NCBI GenBank assembly: GCA_947488815.1
Contig: CANLCC010000001.1
Span: forward strand, 62,001 to 126,000
Length of the DNA: 64,000 nucleotides
From: CAIQIA01 sp945861105
GTDB taxonomy: Bacteria; Cyanobacteriota; Cyanobacteriia; PCC-6307; Cyanobiaceae
Reading direction: 5' to 3'
This document shows positions 15,700 through 24,880 of this stretch, one piece after another. Numbering within the stretch: the stretch's first letter is position 1; each line of letters starts with the position of its first letter. The notes under the pieces are model-generated. The model did not search any database, was not told the DNA's origin, and saw only the letters and a program-made list of their open reading frames with translations. The translations under genes and the position numbers were made by a program.

Positions 15700-17356
15700 G
15701 CTCGTCCCGCCGCTCCCAGAGCGAGCGGTACCACGCCTCCCGCTGGGGCACCTGCTGGGCGGTCAGCCGCTCGCGGGCCACCCAGGCGCGGCCCCTGGCC
15801 CCGTAGGCCCTGACCTGCTCCGGTGCCTGCCGCCACTCCTCGAGAACTTGCCGCAGCTGGTCGGCATTGCTGAACAGGCGACCGGTCACACTCTCCTGGA
15901 GGCTGTCGCCGTAGACCGTCGGACTGGCCACGATCGCCAATCCGTGGGCTGCCGCCTCAATGGCCTTGAGGTCCGATTTCATCCGGTTGAAGCGGGTGTC
16001 GCCCAGGGGCAGAAAGGCGATGTCGCAGCGGGCCATCACCTGGCGGTAGGTGGCGTAGTCACAGGTGGGGGTGAAGATGCGTCGGGGCAGCACCAGGGCG
16101 TCATGGAAGCCACGGTCGTGAACCACCTCGACGGCCCAGCGTTCCGGGGCGGCGGCGAAGGTGGCGTTGAGGGTGTCGATCCAGGGGGCCCAGTCGGCTT
16201 CGCGGTTCAGGGCTCCGAAGAAGAGGCGCAGGGGCTCCCCCGGCAGCAGCGACGGCCGGGGTGGAGGCAGGCTCTCGATGGTGTTCCCGAAGACAGCCAC
16301 TTCAGCGTTGTGGGGCCGGATCACCTCAGCCAGGGGTTCGGTGCTCACCTGCACCGCATGCACGCCCCGGAAGGTCAGGTGTCCGTTGGCGGCGATGGCC
16401 GGCCAGTGGGCGGGATCGTCGTCGTACTCGCACACCACCACGTAGCCGTTGCGCAGCAGCAGCCGCAGCCGTTGCAGCGTCTCAGGCTCCATTTTCAGGG
16501 CCGGCCGCTGCCAGATCAGCAACCGCGGCGTCAGCGGCTCGGCCGGCAGCAGGGCCAGGGACCCTGTACTGACCCGGGCGTTCACCCCCGGGCGGCTCGC
16601 GAGTGCCCGCAGCGGCTGGCTGATGCGCACGTCGACCATGCCCACCTGCGGCCGCAGGCTGAGGGCATCGAGTTGCAGCGGTGGCGCCGGCCGGCGGCCG
16701 GCCCGCACCACGTACTGCAGGGGTGAGACCCCGTCCAGCAGCTCCTGCCGGTCGAGGCCCAGACCCGCCAGGGCCGGCTCCAGCTGCTGAACGAAGGCAG
16801 CCGCCTGCTCCGGCCGGAAGATCCGTGGCTGCAGCTCATGCAGGACCAGGCCGCATCCCGCCACCAGCTCGATGATGCTCTGGCGCGTGAACCAGCGCAG
16901 GTGCGTGCGGTCGAAGAGGCCCTCGTCCTGCCGTGGCCAGCGGCCCTGCAGCAGCTGCTGCAGCACCGACCAGTGCTGGACGTTGGGGATGCAGGCCAGC
17001 AGCAACCCATCGTCCGCCAGCCAGGTTGCCTGGCGCTGGAGGCAGGCCCAGGGGTCGCGCAGGTGCTCCAGCACATCTCCGTAGATGAGGCAGTCCAGGG
17101 GAGGCAGGGGCGGCAGGGCCAGGGCCGGATCTTCCACATCGCCGCCCAGCACATGGTCGAGGCGCCCGATGGCCCGGGCGGCAGCGCTTGATTCCGCCTC
17201 GATGCCCACCCAGGTCACGGCCGGTTGGCGGGCCTTGAAGGCCTGCCCCAGGGCGCCGCTGCCGCAGCCCACCTCCAGCACCGTGCGGGCGGTGGCGGGG
17301 ATCCGCCAGAGCAGATCCGGGTTGACGCGGTCGTGGTAGCCGCTGGGGTCACTCAT
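15650..17356 (-). CDS. Methyltransferase-glycosyltransferase fusion protein
   Basis: 568 residues. The N-terminal 205 residues are a class I SAM-dependent methyltransferase (motif I VLEVGCGSGALG near residue 27, DCLIYGDVLEHL near 87, and the HLRWFTRQSI segment seen in Methyltransf_23 proteins). Residues about 290-555 look like a GT-B glycosyltransferase C-terminal half (VVCEYDDDPAHWPA, FFGALNREADW, MARCDIAFLPLGDTRFNRMKSDLKAIEAAAHG). It probably modifies and extends a surface sugar, acceptor unknown. It starts 8 bases inside the end of the sugar kinase gene, so the two are coupled; its 3' end overlaps tsaE by 50 bases. Confidence 0.85.
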   Translation of the reverse strand: MSDPSGYHDRVNPDLLWRIPATARTVLEVGCGSGALGQAFKARQPAVTWVGIEAESSAAARAIGRLDHVLGGDVEDPALALPPLPPLDCLIYGDVLEHLRDPWACLQRQATWLADDGLLLACIPNVQHWSVLQQLLQGRWPRQDEGLFDRTHLRWFTRQSIIELVAGCGLVLHELQPRIFRPEQAAAFVQQLEPALAGLGLDRQELLDGVSPLQYVVRAGRRPAPPLQLDALSLRPQVGMVDVRISQPLRALASRPGVNARVSTGSLALLPAEPLTPRLLIWQRPALKMEPETLQRLRLLLRNGYVVVCEYDDDPAHWPAIAANGHLTFRGVHAVQVSTEPLAEVIRPHNAEVAVFGNTIESLPPPRPSLLPGEPLRLFFGALNREADWAPWIDTLNATFAAAPERWAVEVVHDRGFHDALVLPRRIFTPTCDYATYRQVMARCDIAFLPLGDTRFNRMKSDLKAIEAAAHGLAIVASPTVYGDSLQESVTGRLFSNADQLRQVLEEWRQAPEQVRAYGARGRAWVARERLTAQQVPQREAWYRSLWERRDELTRQLLQRVPQLRNPA

Positions 17357-18329
17357 GGGGGGCCGGGATCACCGCCGGCAGCGTGCCATCCGCCAGGAAT
17401 CGCTGCACGCCGGCGGCATCGGGCTGGGGTTCGATGGCACCGGGGCCGGTGCAGACGATGGAACCACAGGCGCAGGCGAAGGCCATGGCCTCCTCGACCG
17501 TGGCCGCATCACCGGCCCGCCTCTCTCCCTGCAGCAGGCCATGCAGCAGGCCTGCCAGAAAAGCATCGCCTGCTCCAGTGGTGTCGGTCACCGGCACCAC
17601 TGGAGCGTTCCGCCGTCCGGCGCTGCCGTCCAACCACCAGGCCACCCCATGGCCGCCGTCGGTGATCACCACCCCGGGGTGCTGGGGCAGCCGCAGGGCC
17701 ACCTGCTGCGGGTCGGTGCTGCCGAACAGCCACTCCGCCTCTTCGGCTGCCAGCTTGAGCAGCTGCACCTGCTGCAGCAGCGGCTGCAGGCGTTCCCGGG
17801 CCCCGTCGGCCGCCACGGGCCAGAAGCTGGGTCTCCAGTTCACATCGAGCACCACCCGACCTCCATGGTCGTGCTGCAGGGCCACGGCCCGCTGAAGAGC
17901 CGCCGCGGAGGCAGGGCTGGCCAGGGGAATGCTGCCGATCAACAGCCAGCCACCCTGGGCAAACAGGTCCGGGGACAGTGCCGCGGCGTCGAGGGCCTGG
18001 TCTGCGAAGCCCTCTCCGCGGTCACCGCTGAAGCCCCCGAAGCAGCGGTCCCCCTGGGCATCCCGGGTGACCAGAACGATGCGGGTGGGGCGGATCGGAT
18101 CGTGCTGCAGCCCGCGCAGGTCGACCCCCCGCCCGGCGCAGCAGCTCCGCAGGGCTGCACCGGCGGCGTCATCCCCCAGGCGGCTGATCAGCGTTGCCGG
18201 CGTGCCCAGGCGGGCCAGGGCACAGGCGACATTCGTGGGTGCGCCGCCGAGACAGTCCTGGCCGGGGTGGCCACCCCATGGCTCCAACCGGTCGATCAGC
18301 GCTTCCCCCAGGCAGATCACTGCGGTCAT
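17349..18329 (-). CDS. PfkB-family carbohydrate kinase (fructokinase/ribokinase-like)
   Basis: 326 residues from ATG at 18329. PfkB signature 1 appears as GGAPTNVACALARLG near residue 28 and signature 2 as DTTGAGDAFLAGLL near 248, whose Asp is the catalytic base. The start MTAVICLGEALIDRL resembles fructokinases. It should phosphorylate a free sugar with ATP in the cytosol; the sugar cannot be read from sequence, though fructose is a fair guess. It overlaps the downstream methyltransferase-glycosyltransferase gene by 8 bases. The frame stays open upstream to 19184 but that is antisense to the secreted-protein gene. Confidence 0.9.
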   Translation of the reverse strand: MTAVICLGEALIDRLEPWGGHPGQDCLGGAPTNVACALARLGTPATLISRLGDDAAGAALRSCCAGRGVDLRGLQHDPIRPTRIVLVTRDAQGDRCFGGFSGDRGEGFADQALDAAALSPDLFAQGGWLLIGSIPLASPASAAALQRAVALQHDHGGRVVLDVNWRPSFWPVAADGARERLQPLLQQVQLLKLAAEEAEWLFGSTDPQQVALRLPQHPGVVITDGGHGVAWWLDGSAGRRNAPVVPVTDTTGAGDAFLAGLLHGLLQGERRAGDAATVEEAMAFACACGSIVCTGPGAIEPQPDAAGVQRFLADGTLPAVIPAPHE

Positions 18330-18398
18330 GCGCACCCTGGCATCTGCGTTCAGGATGGCTGCATTGACCAGCAGCGGATCCTTCCGTGGGTCGTGGGC

Positions 18399-19172
18399 AT
18401 GGCTCTGACGTTCCGTACCGCAGTTCTGGGCACCGGGTCGACCCTGGCTCTGGTGCTCGCCCTGGCCGCACCGGCCCTGCCGCAGCGCCCTGCCGCCATC
18501 GCCGAGCAGGACCTCTGTCGCTGGGGACCCGACCCCCGGGCCCGGATGCTGCTGGCGCTGGGACCGGCCGAGCTGACGCCGGCGCAGGCGGCGATACTGC
18601 GGGGCCGCGTTGCTGTGCGGGTGGGGCCCGATGGGAACAGCGTCGAGGGACGGTTCATCCCCGGCGGTGGGCTGACCCTGGCCGAGGCGGCCCGCCGGCT
18701 GGGGGTGGTCCGCTTCAACTGGTTGCAGCAGATCACCTCCCTGCCGGAGTTCTGGCAGGTGAGCTGCGATCCGTCGGGGGTGCCCCTGGCATTGCCCCTG
18801 TTCGATCCGATTCCGAGTGCCAGCCGCCACTACCGGATCACCGACCGTCGCGACGGCAGCACCCTCGAGATCGTCACCTGTGCGGGGCCCGGCCAGCCCG
18901 ACTGCCCCGATGAGGCGATTCCTTTCTTTGCCACTGGCGCTGAGCTGCAACGCCACACCGATGGCGCCAGCCTCCGCTTCCGCGACCGTCCTGGGGTGCC
19001 GCGCAGCTTCCTGCCGCCCGGGGCCCGGATGGGGTTCACCACCCGATTGGTGGGGATCCGTCCGGACGGTTCTCTGGTGATCTGGCAGCAGCTGGGCACC
19101 AACTTCCGGTGGGCCAGCGACCGCGCCCTGGATGACGGCCGTGGCGGCATCCGGGAGCTGGAGCCCTTCTGA
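18399..19172 (+). CDS. Secreted hypothetical protein
   Basis: 257 residues from ATG at 18399. A clear Sec signal peptide (short basic start, then LGTGSTLALVLALAAPALP) predicts export to the periplasm or beyond. The mature part has paired cysteines (LCRWG, VSCDP, VTCAGPGQPDCPDE) that could form disulfides. I recognise no domain. It diverges from the sugar kinase gene across 69 bases and converges with mutY. Confidence 0.75.
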   Translation: MALTFRTAVLGTGSTLALVLALAAPALPQRPAAIAEQDLCRWGPDPRARMLLALGPAELTPAQAAILRGRVAVRVGPDGNSVEGRFIPGGGLTLAEAARRLGVVRFNWLQQITSLPEFWQVSCDPSGVPLALPLFDPIPSASRHYRITDRRDGSTLEIVTCAGPGQPDCPDEAIPFFATGAELQRHTDGASLRFRDRPGVPRSFLPPGARMGFTTRLVGIRPDGSLVIWQQLGTNFRWASDRALDDGRGGIRELEPF

Positions 19173-19180
19173 GGCCCCGC

Positions 19181-20311
19181 TCACAGGGCCGCCAACCCCA
19201 GCCGTTCATGCAGGGCGGCGATGATGCGGGCATTGGCGGCCGGAAAGGGAAACTCCGCCAGCCGGGTGGGCGCCACCCAGCGCACCTGCTGACTTGCCAG
19301 GGGTCGGGGTTCGCCCTCAAGCCAGCGGCAGAGGTGCACCACAAAGCGCAGGCGCCGGTGGCTGTAGGTGTGGTCGAGGCTGATCAGTTCGTCGCCCACC
19401 TCCACCACAATTGCCAGTTCCTCCAGCAATTCGCGGGCGATGGTGGCCCGGATCGCTTCCCCCGGCTCCTGTTTGCCTCCGGGAAATTCCCATAGCCCCC
19501 CCAGCAGGCCCTCCTGCCGTCGCTGGTCGATGAGCACCTCGCCGGCCTCGTTGAGCACCACCCCGACACCGATCACCTGGAACGGCACGGGGCGAGGAGC
19601 GTCCTTCACGGGGAAGCGGGCTGGATCGCCGGCAGCGTACGCCGCACACGATCCCTGCCAGGGGCAGCCGCCGCAGCGGGGCTGACGGGGGGTGCAGACC
19701 GTGGCCCCCAGATCCATCAGGGCCTGGTTGAAATCCCGGGGGCGCCGGCGGTCCAGCAGTTCGGTGCTGAGCTGCCAGAACCGGCGGGGCTCCCGGGCCG
19801 GCGGCCCGGGCCAGGCCACCAGCCGCGCCAGCACCCGACGGACGTTGCCGTCAAGAATCGGCCAGGGCAGATCGAAGGCCGACGACAGGATGCTGCCGGC
19901 GGTGCTGCGGCCCACCCCCGGCAGGGCCAGCCAGCCCTCCGGGTCCCGGGACCAGTCACCACAGCCGGCCAGCTGAAGGGCACCCTGCTGCAGCCGGTGG
20001 GCCCTGGCGTAGTACCCCAGCCCCTGCCACAGCAGCAGCACGTCATGGCCGTCGGCTCTGGCCAGGGCCCCCCGGTCAGGCCAGCGCTCCATCCAGCGGC
20101 GCCAGTAGGGCAGCATCACCGCCAGCTGGGTCTGCTGCAGCATCACCTCGGCGACCCATACCCCATAGGGGTCGAGGGGTTCGCCGGCCCGCGGCCAGCG
20201 ACCGTCAACGGTGACCATCCAGGGTTTCTGGGCCGGATCGCGCCGGCCTGCCTGCTCCCACCAGGCCAGCAACCGCCCGCTGCGATCGCCGGCCTGGTGG
20301 GCCAGGGCCAT
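19181..20311 (-). CDS. mutY: Adenine DNA glycosylase MutY
   Basis: 376 residues from ATG at 20311. It removes adenine mispaired with 8-oxoguanine. The helix-hairpin-helix glycosylase core has the catalytic Glu55 in EVMLQQTQ and the HhH-GPD segment LPGVGRSTAGSIL. The [4Fe-4S] loop is CTPRQPRCGGCPWQGSC near residues 212-228. A C-terminal Nudix-like 8-oxoG recognition domain (GGLWEFPGGKQEPGEA, then ARELLEEL) follows. The start ATG shares its A with the stop of the upstream oxygenase gene (TGATG), so translation is coupled. Confidence 0.96.
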   Translation of the reverse strand: MALAHQAGDRSGRLLAWWEQAGRRDPAQKPWMVTVDGRWPRAGEPLDPYGVWVAEVMLQQTQLAVMLPYWRRWMERWPDRGALARADGHDVLLLWQGLGYYARAHRLQQGALQLAGCGDWSRDPEGWLALPGVGRSTAGSILSSAFDLPWPILDGNVRRVLARLVAWPGPPAREPRRFWQLSTELLDRRRPRDFNQALMDLGATVCTPRQPRCGGCPWQGSCAAYAAGDPARFPVKDAPRPVPFQVIGVGVVLNEAGEVLIDQRRQEGLLGGLWEFPGGKQEPGEAIRATIARELLEELAIVVEVGDELISLDHTYSHRRLRFVVHLCRWLEGEPRPLASQQVRWVAPTRLAEFPFPAANARIIAALHERLGLAAL

Positions 20312-21006
20312 CAGAACCCCCCCGGCCGTGGGCGGCTCGAGGACAGTGAGATGTTGCGGGCCGGGCCGGGATCAGCCGCTGCAGGGGGGCCGGGCACCGC
20401 CTGCACGTTGAAGGCCAGCGACCAGCGTTCCCCTGCGCCCCGGAACGGCGTCACCGAATGGGGCTGCCAGGCGGGAAACACCCAATAGTCCCCCGGCACC
20501 GGCAGCACGTAGTGGGCCATGCCCGTACGGAAGCTCTGGATCTGCCAGTCCTCCGGGCCATGGAAGCAGAGCTGGCCGTCGAAGCTGTCGGCGCGAATCT
20601 GCGGCGGCACCTGCAGAAAGATCACCCCCGAGAAGCTGCCGCCGTGGGTGTGGGTGGGGTTGTAGTCGCCGGCCTGCTGGACGTTGAGCCAGATGTCGAT
20701 CATCTGCAGGCCGTAGCGCCCTGGGGTCCAGGGACCGCGTCCCTGGGGGGGCTGCTGGTCGATCACATGGCGGATCCAGCGTTCGCAGGCCGGCAGCAGG
20801 ATGCCGCCGCAGAGGGCATCGATGCCAGGGAAGCCCGGCCCCAGTTGCCGCTGCAGGGTCAGTTGACCGGCCAGGCGGCCGGAGGCATCCGCCGTGGTCT
20901 GGGGAGCCGCGCGCACGCTGCGGGCCGTGGACTGCAGCTGCTGCAGCAACTGCGGCTCCAGGTGACCTTTGAGGATCGTGCGCGGGAAGAGACTGAGCAG
21001 CTCCAT
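20311..21006 (-). CDS. Putative 2-oxoglutarate/Fe(II)-dependent oxygenase
   Basis: 231 residues. The core resembles the small oxygenase family also found in cyanophages and picocyanobacteria (TIGR02466-like): WLNVQQAGDYNPTHTHGG with candidate iron ligands near residues 118-120, SFSGVIFLQVP, and WVFPAWQPHSV with a distal His followed by RWSLAFNV (candidate 2-oxoglutarate-binding Arg). The substrate is unknown. It precedes mutY with a one-base stop/start overlap and diverges from the EamA gene 9 bases away. Confidence 0.75.
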   Translation of the reverse strand: MELLSLFPRTILKGHLEPQLLQQLQSTARSVRAAPQTTADASGRLAGQLTLQRQLGPGFPGIDALCGGILLPACERWIRHVIDQQPPQGRGPWTPGRYGLQMIDIWLNVQQAGDYNPTHTHGGSFSGVIFLQVPPQIRADSFDGQLCFHGPEDWQIQSFRTGMAHYVLPVPGDYWVFPAWQPHSVTPFRGAGERWSLAFNVQAVPGPPAAADPGPARNISLSSSRPRPGGF

Positions 21007-21014
21007 AGGACCGG

Positions 21015-21884
21015 ATGGGCTCCCTTCCAGCCTCCCTCAGCATGGTGCTCAGTGCCCTGAGCTTCAGCCTCATGGGCGTCTGCGTCAAGCATCTGGGCGG
21101 CCGGCTGCCCGTGGCCGAGGTGGTCTTCGCTCGGGCGCTGATCAGTCTGCTGCTCAGTTGGTGGTTGCTGCGCCGCGCCGGCCTCAGCCCCTGGGGTCGC
21201 CATCGACGGCTGCTGGTGCTGCGCGGAGTGCTGGGCACCGTGGCCCTGTTCGGCGTGTATGGCGGACTGGCCTGGTTGCCCCTGGCCCCGGCCACCGTGC
21301 TCCAGTACCTCTATCCCACCTTCACGGCGGCGCTGGCCTGGGGCGCCCTCGGCGAGCGCTTCGGCCGCCGGCTGGGGCTGGCGATGGTGCTGGGCTGGAC
21401 CGGAGTTGCCCTGCTGATGCAGCCCGTCGGTGGTCCAGGCACCCTGCCTGCCCTGGCGCCCCTGGGGGTGGTGGCAGCGGTGACCGGGGCCCTGTTCACG
21501 GCCCTGGCCTATGTGTCGGTCCGAACTCTGGCGGGCCGGGAGCACCCCCTGGTGATCATCTTCTGGTTCCCGCTGGTGTCGCTGCCCCTGGCCCTGCCGC
21601 TGGTGCTGCTCGAGCCGATCCGACCGCAGCCGATCGAGCTGCTCTGGTTGCTGGGGGTGGGACTCTTCACCCAGCTGGGGCAGCTGGGACTGACGGCGGC
21701 GATCGTCCGCTTGCCGGCGGCCCGGGCGACGGCGATCAGCTACGTGCAGGTGCCGATGGCTGCGCTCTGGGGATGGCTGTGGTTTGCCGAACCTGTGGGG
21801 CTGGGCACCGCGGGCGGTGCTGGGCTGGTGCTGCTGGCGACGTTGCTCAGCCTCACGGTTGCCGGTCGTCAGCCCGCCACATAG
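21015..21884 (+). CDS. EamA/DMT-family transporter
   Basis: 289 residues with about ten hydrophobic segments arranged as two EamA halves (LSFSLMGVCVKHLGG, then VTGALFTALAYVSVRTL). Members export metabolites such as amino acids across the inner membrane; the substrate cannot be predicted. The start lies 9 bases from the divergent oxygenase gene, and its last 16 bases overlap the end of the sigma factor gene. Confidence 0.9.
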   Translation: MGSLPASLSMVLSALSFSLMGVCVKHLGGRLPVAEVVFARALISLLLSWWLLRRAGLSPWGRHRRLLVLRGVLGTVALFGVYGGLAWLPLAPATVLQYLYPTFTAALAWGALGERFGRRLGLAMVLGWTGVALLMQPVGGPGTLPALAPLGVVAAVTGALFTALAYVSVRTLAGREHPLVIIFWFPLVSLPLALPLVLLEPIRPQPIELLWLLGVGLFTQLGQLGLTAAIVRLPAARATAISYVQVPMAALWGWLWFAEPVGLGTAGGAGLVLLATLLSLTVAGRQPAT

Positions 21885-22849
21885 GCCACCACGGTTTCGC
21901 TCAGCCGCCGCAGGGCAGCGAGGCCGTCCCGTTCGAGGTTGCGGACCCGGTCGCGGCTCATGCCCAGCACGCGACCGATGCCGGTCAGGCTCATGGGCTC
22001 CTCGACGTCGATGCCATAGCGCATCTTGAGCACCTGACCCTGCAGCAGGGGCAGCTGGTCCAGCAACGCCCGCATGTCACCGCGGAGGCATTCGCCGTCG
22101 AGTACGTCGTCGGGCAGGGGCCCATCGGTCTGGAGCAGATCGAGCAGCTCGGTGTCTTCGCCGTCGCCGACGCGCATTTCGAGGCTCACCGGCTGGCGGG
22201 CCCGGGCCAGCAGGTCCTTCACCTCGTCTTCGGGCAGCTCGACATGCAGGGCGAGCTCGGTGACGGTGGGGGTGCGGCCCAGGTCCTGGGAAAGTTCCCG
22301 TTGGCCCTTCTTGAGCTTGTTGAGGGTCTCGGTGATGTGGATCGGCAGGCGGATCGCCCGGCTCTTTTCGGCGATTGCGCGGGTGATGCCCTGGCGGATC
22401 CACCAGTACGCATACGTGGAGAATTTGTAGCCGCGGGTGGGGTCGAACTTTTCGACACCGCGCACAAGGCCGATGGTGCCTTCCTGGATCAGGTCCAGAA
22501 GCTCCATGTTGCGTCGGGTGTACTTCTTGGCGACGCTCACCACCAGACGCAGGTTGGCGGCAACCATCCGCTCCTTGGCGCGGCGGCCGCTGGCCAGACG
22601 GCGGCGCAGCACGGTGGGGCTGAGGTCAACGGCGGCCGCCAGTTCAGTCAGGTTGGCGGGTCGGCCGTGCCGCACCCGCAGTTCTTCTTCGGCCTCCTCG
22701 ATCCGCACCAGTTCCTGCACCTGGCGACCCAGGGTGATCTCCTGCTCATGGCTGAGGAGGGGCACACGACCGATGTCGCGGAGATAGGACCGCACCAGGT
22801 CGCCGTCCACCGGCGGACGCTGGTCTGGGGTGGGGGCGGCTGCGAGCAC
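21869..22849 (-). CDS. RNA polymerase sigma factor, sigma-70 group 2 type
   Basis: 326 residues from GTG at 22849 (GGA 5 bases upstream); a TTG at 22876 is possible but gives an odd MFIYLHGTVV leader. Regions are in order: 1.2 (LVRSYLRDIGRVPLLSHEQE), 2.1-2.4 (ANLRLVVSVAKKY, DLIQEGTIGLVRGVEKFD, YAYWWIRQGI), 3 (RLPIHITETLNKL) and 4.2 (TGIGRVLGMSRDRVRNLERD). There is no long acidic region 1.1, so it is an alternative, non-essential-type sigma of the many that cyanobacteria carry, not RpoD1. An AT-rich TATATC at 22869-22864 upstream could be part of its promoter, but the leader would be very short. Confidence 0.93.
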   Translation of the reverse strand: MLAAAPTPDQRPPVDGDLVRSYLRDIGRVPLLSHEQEITLGRQVQELVRIEEAEEELRVRHGRPANLTELAAAVDLSPTVLRRRLASGRRAKERMVAANLRLVVSVAKKYTRRNMELLDLIQEGTIGLVRGVEKFDPTRGYKFSTYAYWWIRQGITRAIAEKSRAIRLPIHITETLNKLKKGQRELSQDLGRTPTVTELALHVELPEDEVKDLLARARQPVSLEMRVGDGEDTELLDLLQTDGPLPDDVLDGECLRGDMRALLDQLPLLQGQVLKMRYGIDVEEPMSLTGIGRVLGMSRDRVRNLERDGLAALRRLSETVVAYVAG

Positions 22850-22953
22850 GACCGTTCCGTGTAGATATATGAACAATACCCTTAAGAAGCGTTTCGGGCG
22901 CGGGCCAGCCTTGGACGGTGTGACACCTGCCGGGCCGGTCGGGCAACCGGCCC

Positions 22954-24333
22954 TCAGGGGCCACCGGCCATGTGGGCCAGCAGCCAGTCGGCTGTCTGCA
23001 GGTAGATGAACACCCCTGCCACATCCACCATCGTCGTGATGAATGGCGCCGACATCAGGGCAGGGTCAAGCCCCAGCCGGTTGAACAGCAGTGGCAGGGA
23101 GGCTCCTGCCGTGGCCGCGAGGCTGGCGATCGCAATCATCGAGACCCCCGCCGCCAGCGCCACCAGCGGGGTGCCGCTCAGCTTCCACGACCAGGGCACC
23201 ACCACCGCCGCCAGCAGCAGTCCCAGCAGCAACCCCGCCAGGGCCTCACGGGCGACGGTCCGCCAGGGGCCGAGGGCCTGGAGCCTGTCGGTGCTGAGGC
23301 CCCGGATCACCACCGTCGAACTCTGGGCACCGACGTTGCCGCCGGTGCCGATGAGCAGGGGGATGAAGGCGGCCAGCTGCACCACCCGGTGCAGCACTCC
23401 CTGCTGTGAGGCGATCACCGCCGAGGTGCCGGTGTTGGTGATCAGCAGCACCAGCAGCCACAGCACCCGGCGACGGGCCACCTCAAACAGGTTGCTGCGG
23501 AAATAGTCGTCTTCATCGCCGGCCTGAAGGGCACCGGCTGCGTACAGATCGCGCGTCGCTTCCTGCTCGATGACGTCGATGACGTCATCGACGGTGACGA
23601 TGCCCACCAGGCGTTCCTCCCGGTCCACCACCGGCAGGGCCAGGAAGTCGTAGCGCTTGATCAGCCGTGCCACCTCCTCCTGGTCCGTGTCGGTGGTGAT
23701 GCTCACCACTTCCCGTGTCATCACCGAACCGATCAGATCGTCAGGGTCGGCCGTCACCAGATCCCGCAGGGACAGGATCCCGGTGAGGCGCCGGGCGCCG
23801 TCGGTCACATAGAGGCTGTAGACGGTCTCGGTCGTGCGGGCCCGGCGCCGCACGATGGTCAGGGCCTGGGCGGCCGTGTGGAACTCCTTGAGGTCGATGA
23901 CCTCGGTCGTCATCAGACGACCGGCGGTGCCCCCTTCGTACCCCAGCAGCTGCGCCGTCACCCGCCGTTCAGCGGGACTGAGCTGCTGCAGCAGGTTGCT
24001 CACCACCTTGGCCGGCAGCTCGTCGAACAGGCGCACCCGGTCATCGGGCGACATCTCCTCCACCAGCTCCAGCACCTCGCTGGAACGCAGCCGTTCCAGC
24101 AGCGACTGCTGCACATCAGGTTCGAGGTACTCGTAGACCTCGATCGCCTCGTCCTTGGGTAGCAGACGGAAGGCGATCGCCTGCTGCAGGGTCGGCAGGT
24201 TGCTGATCGCGTCGGCGGCATCCACCGGCTGCTCCGGCTCGAGCAGCTGCTTGACGGCGTCGTAATTGCCAGCCGTCAGCAGACGGCCCAGGTACTGGGT
24301 CAGCTCGGGAATGGCCGTCCGAATCTCTGCCAT
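22954..24333 (-). CDS. mgtE: Magnesium transporter MgtE
   Basis: 459 residues, the normal length. Order: N-terminal helical MgtE_N domain (LEPEQPVDAADAISNL...), paired CBS domains (about 135-260, VYSLYVTDGARRLTGILSLRDLV and VGIVTVDDVIDVI), then a C-terminal membrane domain with five segments and the pore motif GTGGNVGAQSSTVVIRG. It is a Mg2+-gated Mg2+ channel of the inner membrane. The 104-base gap to the sigma factor start holds no gene that I can see. Confidence 0.96.
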   Translation of the reverse strand: MAEIRTAIPELTQYLGRLLTAGNYDAVKQLLEPEQPVDAADAISNLPTLQQAIAFRLLPKDEAIEVYEYLEPDVQQSLLERLRSSEVLELVEEMSPDDRVRLFDELPAKVVSNLLQQLSPAERRVTAQLLGYEGGTAGRLMTTEVIDLKEFHTAAQALTIVRRRARTTETVYSLYVTDGARRLTGILSLRDLVTADPDDLIGSVMTREVVSITTDTDQEEVARLIKRYDFLALPVVDREERLVGIVTVDDVIDVIEQEATRDLYAAGALQAGDEDDYFRSNLFEVARRRVLWLLVLLITNTGTSAVIASQQGVLHRVVQLAAFIPLLIGTGGNVGAQSSTVVIRGLSTDRLQALGPWRTVAREALAGLLLGLLLAAVVVPWSWKLSGTPLVALAAGVSMIAIASLAATAGASLPLLFNRLGLDPALMSAPFITTMVDVAGVFIYLQTADWLLAHMAGGP

Positions 24334-24405
24334 GCCCTCCGGTCACCACGCCGGATGAGTGTATGGGCGGGCTAGGTTCCCGCCTGCAGTCACCCTCCCT
24401 GCCCC

Positions 24406-24876
24406 ATGGTTCCCTCTGTGTCCGGTGTCACCGTCCAGCGTGCCGACGGCACGGCCTTCGATCTGGCCAGCGCCGCCGGCTCGGTGCTGCTGATCGTCAA
24501 CGTCGCCAGCCGCTGCGGCTACACCCCCCAGTACGCCGGCCTGCAGGAGCTGCAGGAGCGTTACGGCGACCGGGGGCTGCAGGTTCTGGCGTTCCCCTGC
24601 AATGACTTCGGCGGCCAGGAGCCGGGCAGCGTTGAGGAGGTGCAGGCCTTCTGCAGTGCCACCTACGGAGTCAGCTTCCCGGTGATGGCCAAGGTGGCCG
24701 CGAGCGAGGCGCCATTCGACACCCTCACCCAGGCGGAGCCCGGCACCGCCATCGCCTGGAATTTCGAGAAGTTTCTCGTCGGCCGCGACGGCACCGTGGT
24801 GGGCCGTTTCAAGAGTGGGGTCGCCCCCACCGATCCGGCCCTGGTGACAGCCCTGGAGGCGGCGCTGGCCGCCTGA
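24406..24876 (+). CDS. Glutathione peroxidase (thioredoxin-like peroxidase)
   Basis: 156 residues from ATG at 24406. Family motifs are clear: NVASRCGYTPQY with peroxidatic Cys37, LAFPCNDFGGQEPG with a possible resolving Cys, and WNFEKFLVGRDG. The active residue is cysteine, not selenocysteine. It reduces lipid or organic hydroperoxides, in cyanobacteria usually with NADPH or thioredoxin as donor. It converges with the small SH3-like gene 4 bases away. Confidence 0.94.
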   Translation: MVPSVSGVTVQRADGTAFDLASAAGSVLLIVNVASRCGYTPQYAGLQELQERYGDRGLQVLAFPCNDFGGQEPGSVEEVQAFCSATYGVSFPVMAKVAASEAPFDTLTQAEPGTAIAWNFEKFLVGRDGTVVGRFKSGVAPTDPALVTALEAALAA

Positions 24877-24880
24877 GGCC

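Noticed and set aside
20311..21006. Phage-type oxygenase as evidence of a prophage
   Set aside because: No other phage genes, and its GC content matches the chromosome.
24406..24876. Selenoprotein glutathione peroxidase
   Set aside because: The active-site codon is TGC (Cys37); no in-frame TGA.
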